This document shows, in pieces, positions 57,457-64,000 of a stretch of DNA of 64,000 nucleotides; the stretch's first letter is position 1; each line of letters begins with the position of its first letter. The position numbers and the translations under genes were made by a program. Origin of the DNA: Wurfbainia villosa (Eukaryota > Streptophyta > Magnoliopsida > Zingiberales > Zingiberaceae). The stretch spans positions 79,409,174 to 79,473,173 of the forward strand of contig CM045991.1 in the NCBI GenBank assembly GCA_025175895.1. The letters run 5' to 3'. Under the pieces are notes generated by a model, which saw only the letters and a list, made by a program, of their open reading frames with translations, was not told the origin of the DNA and searched no databases.

Positions 57457-58860
57457 TATTGTATGTGGTGATGGGAATCCAAATCCTAGGACCACAGTGT
57501 TCCTGGGAATATAATTCCTAGCACCACCTTTTTCTAGGCAAACTAAATATTGTACGTGATACTGGGAAATCAAATCCCAGGACCACTGTGTTCTTGGGAA
57601 TTCAAATCCCAGCACCACCTTATTCTAGCCGAATTGGATATTGTACGTGGTGCTGGAAATTCAAATCCCAGGACCACAGTGTTCCTGGGAATATAATTCC
57701 CAGCACTACCTTTTTCTGAATGAGGTTTGTACGTGGTGCTGGGAATCCAAATCACAGGACCACTGTATTTCTGGGAATATAATTCCCAGTACCACCTTTT
57801 TCTAGGCGAACTAAATATTGTACGTGGTGTTGGGAATTCAAACTTCAGGACTACGGTGTTCCTGAGAATATAATTCCCAACACCACTTTTTTCTAGGCGA
57901 ACAAAATATTGTATGTGGTGCTGGAAAATCAAATCCCAGGACCACTGTGTTCCTGGGAATTCAAATCCCAACACCACCTTATTCTAGCCGAGTTGGATAT
58001 TGTACGTGGTGCTGGGAATTCAAATCTCAGGACCACGGTGTTCCTGGGAATATAATTCCCAGCATCACTTTTTTCTGAATGAGGTGAATATTGTACATGG
58101 TGCTAGGAATCCAAATCCCAGGACCACAGTGTTCCTGGAAATATAATTTCCAACACCACCTTTTTCTAGTCGAGCTGGATATTGTATGTGGTGCTCGAAA
58201 TTCAAATCCCAGGACCACGGTGTTCCTGGGAATACAATTCCCAGCACCACCATTTTCTGAATGAGGTGAATATTGTATGTGGTGCTGAGAATCCAATTCC
58301 CAGGACCACTGTGTTCCTGGGAATATAATTCCCAGCACCACCTTATTCTAGCCGACCTGGATATTGTACATGGTGCTGGGAAGTCAAATCCCAGCACCAC
58401 CTTATTGTACGTAGTGTTGGAAATTCAAATGTCAGGACCACTGTGTTCCTGGGAATATAATTCCCAGTATCATATTTTTCTAGGCGAGTTGAATATTGTA
58501 CATGGTGCTGGGAATCCAAATCTCAGGACCACTGTATTCCTGGGAATATAATTCCCAGCACCACTGTGTTCCTGGGAATATAAATCCAAGTACCACTTTT
58601 TACTAGGTTGGGAATTCAAATCCAGAATATAAATGTGTTCTTGGGAATATAATATCCAACACCACTTTTTGGATCAGAACCAGTTTGAAATTGGACGTGT
58701 TGCTGGAAATCTAAATCCCAGTACCACCGGGGTCCTGGGATTCAAATTTCCAACATGGAGATTTAACCTGGCAGAGATAGGTGGTGCTGGGAATTTAAAT
58801 CGCATCGACACCATGGTCCTGTATTTTGAATAAGGTGGTGCTGGAAATTTAAACAAAATT
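57457..58860 (+). repeat. Right MULE tandem array, part 2 (~90-bp units)
   Basis: Resumes with TATTG after element Z. Unit starts (GTACGTGGTG or variants) lie near 57641, 57727, 57819, 57909, 57999, 58091, 58182, 58272 and 58363, so the period is 90-92 bp, ending with shorter units. The last ~180 bp (58680-58860) resemble the left array's unit (GAGATTTAA...GAGATAGGTGGTGCTGGGA), in the same orientation. Frames across the array are artefacts. Confidence 0.9.
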
Positions 58861-59098
58861 CAACAATATGGAATATAAACCTGCCAGATATAAAAAAGGT
58901 CCCCTTCCATTCCATTCAATTTCACAACATCAAAACCAAACCATTATATTGTTAGATTCAAGAATATATTCAAAAATATATCAAAATTACAGTCACTGTT
59001 GATCTATGAAATGCAGTATCATTTACAAATTAACAAAATTCATAATTAACTCAAATACAAAAATGTACTGTTATACTCCCACCGTAGGTTTTCTTAGA

Positions 59099-62080
59099 TT
59101 ACATTATGAAGAACTCATCCCTTAAAATTGACACTGAGACATCTATTTTGAATTTTGCCATGTCTGCTTGTTTGAAGTTCATCTTCTCACCATACAACAG
59201 ACATCTCATGTATTGCATCACAAAGAAGGCACAATCATTGCTGTAAAAATACCATGACAAATTTTATATTTCAATTCAAAAGTAAAATTTCACATTCAAT
59301 GTTTTTCTTTTAGTACCTTGCTACTTGTTGGGGACAATCAACTGTAACAGAAACCCAGTTATCGATGGAGTAATAAGCTTGTAAACATTGATGAATTGCT
59401 GCAAGGTTCTTAGATGAATATCCTTTAAATTGGGATACCTATTATTACACAATGATTAAGTTAACATAACTATTCATTTACAAATACAATGGATGGAATA
59501 TTCGTATTTAAAAAAATTATCTACTCACAACTGCTTCAAAATCAGCTTTTGATCTTCCTCCATATGAATGTGAATTGTAATGATTGAAAGTCATTGCTTT
59601 TGTGTCAATACACAATAGGTGAAAGTGAGTTTGGTCAGTATTTAAAGGTATAAAAATATATCTAACCTCTCCATCATTCATGTCCGTATTTATGATTTGT
59701 GTCGTGGCGGTCTTCCACGACATTCTTAATGCTGACTGCAATTGTGTATAGAGAAAAATATTTAAAAATTTAGTATAACATTTTAAATCGTCAAGCTATA
59801 AGATAATTTAAATTTCTTACAAAGAACCCAGATGAGCAATCACAGACTTGTTATATGGCCTAGATGAGGAGGAGGCTCCTCTAAAAAGAATTGAAGAAAA
59901 TGTATCGATAACCTCCCCAACTGTGAAAACAGATCCATTAACTCCAGAGTATAAAGAATTCAGAGTTAATGAAAAAGGACCTGCCTCCCAAACATAACCT
60001 GTAATAGACCTACAAAAAAATTTAATGGTAAATACATATTTGCACTTTCTATATTATTGTAACAAAATTTTCGAATGTAATGGTGGATGTAACTACAATA
60101 CTTTATTTTTTCTAAACTTTTTAGCAAGTAGGTCACATCAGCATCTTGTTTTTGCTTCTTTGACGTCTTACATTTTTTCTTGACATACTATAATAAAAAA
60201 AAAATAGATTAGTAATTTAAAAAATTTAACAAAAAATAATTTTCTTTGTATTCTGACTTACCGCAATGACTTCCATTCTCATTTGGTTAAGTTTATCAAT
60301 TCTTGCTTCCTCCCTCTCAAGATCTTCTTCATATTCTTCTTCCATAATATAGATAGTATCCCTCGCATGCAATTCATCTATATCAATTATTTGTTTTCCC
60401 TTCTTCCCAGAAACTTTTGCTTCATTTACATCTTTCTCATATTGCCCTTCTAATACCTCAACATCATAAATTTCTGTTTTTTTTCTTTTCCTTTAAGATA
60501 TCAATTTATCAACGGGAGTATCCCTATAATCATAGCAGGTTCTTTCTCACTGTCTTATTCTGGTGACAATTGGTTCCGGTTGAGGTTGAGGATCAACTTC
60601 AGGGTTATTTGATCCAGCCTCCATACCTTCTCTTCATAAAATTTCAATTAGTTCTTTTACCCTTTCAGATAGTGTCATGTTTTTCATTTTTAAATCTTTG
60701 AGTTGTCTCTGATAAACTAAACACTCATGACATTGAGTAGTAGGGTATTTTTCTTGTATGATTGTGATTGGATATGGAGTATTTTCAATATAATAGTCAA
60801 CCTTATCAAGAAGTATAATTTCACTATGGGTACAGACTAGATCAACAATAACTTATCAAAAAATCAATCAATATTTAGATAATGAAAACGAAAAAATGTT
60901 AAGTTGTGGTCTTCTATTTACCTGTTCAGGTGAGATTTGCTCCAATAAATTCCTCACCTTGTTAATATGTGAAGGAGTTGCCCTCCACCTATTTATTCGT
61001 GGTCCTTCGGTATTGGATGGTCTCTGGATTAGGACATGTTCCAGAAACCAAGTCTGCTCATATCCAAAGTGTTACATACTTATGTGAATATAAAAGACAA
61101 AATAAATTAGTAAGAAGGAACTTACAGGCAGAAGGCCAGCGAATCCCTTTAGGTAAGGAATTCGGCTGTCCTACGCAACTGTATTAGTAGATGAACATAG
61201 ATCTCCAATAGTAGGTAATTGTGGAGCTATAAATTCATGGATGGCTTCAACCCAATTGAAACTGCCTATGTTGTCAAAATCATCTACAATATCTACAAGA
61301 CCTATGGGGATCTTATATGTAGTAGTACAGAACAACACACAAGCAAATATATACAAAACATACAACTTACAAAACAACAAAACATCTTCATCTAATTCTA
61401 CTCTAGCAGAATAAGTTTTAAGCAAATACTCTATTTTTGATCTAGTTGGTTCTTTTTTGGAGAATTGAGAAGTGAAAAGAACACCTGATGCATTAGTTAA
61501 ATTCATGGGAACAAAAGCCCCTCTATTTGTAATACCGAGCAAAAGGGACACATCTCTTCTGGTGAAAGCAACTGACACAGGTGAAAACTTAAAGCTTTGA
61601 CTTGCCGAATCCCAACTTTGAAATATATTGACCAATATGTCACGAATTTGTGGAATGTCTTGTATATTCAAAAAAATAACAAATGAGGTTTGTTTAATGA
61701 TCTCTCTGTGCCTTTTATGTAAACAAACAGATGAACGTTGCTTTCCTTTAGCATTTGGACCTAAAAAAAATTCAATAAAATGGCCTAAAATGCTGATCCA
61801 TTGCAGTTTCTTCGCACACTCACTTTTTCCCTAAAAATTTGGAAATACAATATTTTAAAAACCTGATTTGCAATAATCCTGTGAAAAAAAATTTCAGGGA
61901 TCTATTTATCTAATTCAGATACAGATGAAAAAAAATGTTCACTTGAATATTTAAAATCATTCCAAAACCATCATGGAAAAACATTAAAAATAAATGACGT
62001 CCTTCATATTCGACTAAAACAAGGAATGCGAGATATACCTTGGCCGGTGAAGGAGGGGTAGAACCAAATTCTTGACCCAT
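59099..62080 (-). pseudogene. Ulp1-like cysteine protease gene B of the MULE, nearly intact
   Basis: Approximate minus-strand exons: 62080-62039 (start MGQEFGSTPPSPAK), 61830-61126, 61053-60922, about 60851-60260, one or two small exons about 60190-59820, 59738-59527, 59438-59328, 59240-59099 (stop TAA). N-terminal domain: FSPVSVAFTRRDVSLLLGIT and VDIVDDFDNIGSFNWVEAI, homologous to gene A. A coiled-coil, basic linker follows, then the C48 core: RYIFIPLNTDQTHFHLLCID (catalytic His), HYNS (Asn where Asp is usual) and NDCAFFVMQYMRCLLYG (catalytic Cys). Defects: TAG at 61173-61171, stops near 60636, 60553 and 60495, and a doubtful junction at 60851. It starts near the right TIR, so that TIR may carry its promoter. 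Ulp1 enzymes process SUMO; the true substrate is unknown. Confidence 0.8.
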
Positions 62081-62349
62081 TCTGCAATAATGAATGGTAA
62101 ACAGAAAGCTTATGAGATGTACGACTTTCACCGAAAACCCTAAATCCGAGTAAGAAATGGATGACACATATAATTAAATGAGAGGACTACGTGAGATTAC
62201 CTCGAAAACTCTCGTCGAAAATCCTAAAACTCGGAAGCTCGCTCGAGAAATCATGCTGGACGAAAAATGGAGTGCAAGAAGTTCGGAAGATTTAAGCCTT
62301 AAGTCTGGAAGATTTTCTCAGAAGCTAAAGAGACGCTAATGTGCGCTCG
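62081..62349 (-). promoter_or_regulatory. Leader and probable promoter region of Ulp1-like gene B
   Basis: Minus strand shows GAGGTAATCTCACG (donor-like, near 62207) and an acceptor TTATTGCAG directly before the ATG, i.e. a probable 5'-UTR intron, as in gene A. The region joins the right TIR. Confidence 0.45.
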
Positions 62350-62545
62350 TTTGGAAGTGACGTTAGGATGACTCAGGATTTCGAGTTGTGGCTCGGATGC
62401 CTGCCAAATCTCAGCATTAAAATAATCTGTTTGTCGAGAGAGGTAAAAGGGGAATTAGGTACGTGATTTGGTAAATATGAAAGTATGGTGCGTTGTTTGA
62501 AAAATTCTAAACTTCACATGCGTTGTTTGAGAAATTACCGAAGTT
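62350..62545 (-). repeat. Right terminal inverted repeat of the MULE
   Basis: Reverse complement of 17705-17912 with about 85% similarity by eye. Shared runs include CGAGTTGTGGCTCGGATGCC (62382-62401) and CGTGATTTGGTAAATATGA (62462-62480). Confidence 0.85.
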
Positions 62546-63194
62546 ATTTTAAAAATCATCTAAAATAATAATTTTAAGCGTCATACAATCCCGGATGTGC
62601 TGAATCCGTCCTTGGATGCTTTCCAAATGTGCTAGATTATCATGGATCATCAATAAATGAAAGGGTCATGATGATCATCCAGGAATTATAGAGAGAGAAA
62701 CTAAAACTTATGCAAATTAAGATATAAAGGGTCTCTAAGTTAGTTATCTTTTATAATCATATCACTTAGTTTTTTTTTTAAAAGGGGAGTAAATATATAA
62801 AACAAGTAAAATTTATAATAAACACGAACTCAAACCAACCATTAGATACCATTAGTTTGTGTGACAATATCAAAGTAATAAAATATGCAATGGGAAATGT
62901 AAAAAAGTATGTTAATATAGAGATTTAACGTGATTTTGAAACCTGCTCTTATTAATATATCCATAAATGAAAAGGGTTGGAAATGTGAATGGAAAAAAAA
63001 AATAGAACGGATTAGTAAAAGGTTGGTTTGATTCACTTGGGTAAATTATGTCTCGACCAGTGGTACATTCAACGCGCGCAGATCGCGCTCGCAAAAAACT
63101 ATAAAATTAAAAAAATTACAGAAACTTATAGATTTGTAATTTTTCGTATCTAATACAAAAATTACAAAACAAATATGTATATGCTTCGCACATG
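62546..63194. other. AT-rich sequence between the MULE and the next LTR element, no gene seen
   Basis: The part adjacent to 63194 is probably the internal leader of the element whose primer site lies there (minus strand). The rest is unassigned. Confidence 0.45.
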
Positions 63195-63206
63195 GCTCTG
63201 ATACCA
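63195..63206 (-). other. Primer-binding site of a further LTR element
   Basis: Minus strand TGGTATCAGAGC, one base from the start of a TGTTAGACTC LTR-like border. Confidence 0.85.
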
Positions 63207-63207
63207 T

Positions 63208-64000
63208 TGTTAGACTCTCCGAGCCGCAAAAATCGCTTTTTGCATTGAAACCTCGGAAGTCGGCCACGGATTCGTGCGAAGATAAATAAAATAAATTCAT
63301 GTACATGTTTAGAAACACTAGATCCACCTTAGATCTACATGGGAAGAGTGTTACCCTTGTAGCGACGCCCTTCGCTTATCCCGCTCGTCCAAATGGTTGT
63401 CGGATCTCGTAGAGTATCAAGTGTACACTCATTTACACGTATCCACACGGACAAAAGGTGGAGAAGACCACTTAGAGTGTGCTAGCACCCTTGGAGGTCA
63501 CGGCAATGGAGGATGAGGGAGAGAGCAAGAGAGGAGAGGAGGAAGAAGATGAAATCAATTCACCACCAACTCATTCATACCTTGGCCGGCCACATTAAGG
63601 AGGGATAAATACCTCCATGTAATACCAAGAGCCATGGATCTTGGTCTTCCCCATGAGGTGGCACACCATGATGTGTCCATGATGATGTGGAACATCATCA
63701 TTGGCCGGTCCCTTTGCCAAGTTACCATGAAGTGACATTTGGTTAAGTCACACTTGACTCTTCATCTTCCCTCTCAAGTCAAGTCAAACTTGACCTCTTA
63801 TCTCCCATGGTTGATCAAATCCAACCTTTGATTCAAGTCAATTTAATTTAATGAATATCTATTCATTAGTTTAAATTGACTCAATGAATCAAATCTAAAT
63901 TAGACTCATTCAACACTTGAATCAAATTGAGTCCAACTTAATTAGTCTAATTTGGATTACTCTTAATCCAATTTGGTTCAACACATGAATTTAATCCTCT
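63208..64000 (-). repeat. 5' LTR of a minus-strand LTR element, cut by window end
   Basis: Begins TGTTAGACTCTCCG next to the primer site and runs off the window. No gag is seen to its left within the 650 bp before the MULE end, so the element is short, truncated or LARD/TRIM-like. Confidence 0.65.

Larger units (their letters stand above)
17705..62545. mobile_element. Mutator-like element with MURA and two Ulp1-like genes, inflated by nested LTR elements
   Basis: The left end (17705-17912) and right end (62350-62545) are inverted copies, about 85% alike by eye over ~200 bp, the long-TIR form of MULEs. Between them lie a MURA transposase pseudogene, a Ulp1-like protease gene on the plus strand, a homologous Ulp1-like gene on the minus strand, and two arrays sharing the core TGCTGGGAAT...ATTCCCAGCA. 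Without the inserted gypsy (24 kb) and copia Z (5.9 kb) elements, the MULE would be about 15 kb. Plant MULEs carrying Ulp1-like genes (Kaonashi type) are known. The exact outer ends and the 9-10 bp target duplication could not be fixed by eye, so two adjacent MULEs cannot be fully excluded. Confidence 0.75.

Noticed and set aside
57418..58400. Minus-strand frames of the right array resembling a repeat protein
   Set aside because: Same repeat artefact as in the left array.

Overview
The window is plant nuclear DNA. It carries spliced GT-AG genes, Ty1/copia and Ty3/gypsy retrotransposons of plant lineages, a Tourist-like MITE and a Mutator-like element (MULE). The GC-rich first exon of the single host gene and the retrotransposon types fit a monocot. 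A ginger or banana relative is a guess, not a demonstrated assignment. Almost everything here is nested transposon sequence. The only host gene that looks functional is a nine-exon serine carboxypeptidase (S10 family, CBP3/SCPL48 type) on the minus strand at 11951-15669.

Layout. 1-9307: a decayed copia element (called CopA here) cut by the window start. Its RNase H domain is split by an inverted solo LTR with a GTAAG target duplication. CopA lies beside, probably inside, an older copia remnant (9308-10180). 11951-15669: carboxypeptidase gene. 16339-17109: MITE with TTA target duplication and a GC-rich core. About 17705-62545: one large MULE, bounded by inverted ~200-bp terminal repeats. It holds a broken MURA transposase, a first Ulp1-like protease gene (plus strand), two repeat arrays and a second, convergent Ulp1-like gene (minus strand). 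62546-64000: AT-rich DNA, then the start of another LTR element.

The MULE has been inflated from roughly 15 kb to 45 kb by insertions. A 24-kb Tat-lineage gypsy element (26918-50873, minus strand, TSD CTATG) sits in the last exon of the first Ulp1 gene, next to the catalytic cysteine codon. That gypsy element carries three intron-containing gene blocks on its antisense strand. The first of these is interrupted by a further LTR element (X, 30457-39100, TSD AAGAA), whose 3' LTR holds a copia element (Y). A gag-only copia element (Z, 51543-57456, TSD TATTG) sits in the right-hand repeat array. The deepest nesting is four levels: MULE, gypsy, X, Y.

Points most worth a second look: the MULE with two diverged, convergent Ulp1 genes that share an Asn at the usual catalytic Asp; its palindrome-rich internal arrays; a hypervariable block built from the palindrome CATCAGTCGACTGATG in LTRs of at least two families; the three antisense gene blocks of the gypsy element; and the gag-only element with an open gag frame.
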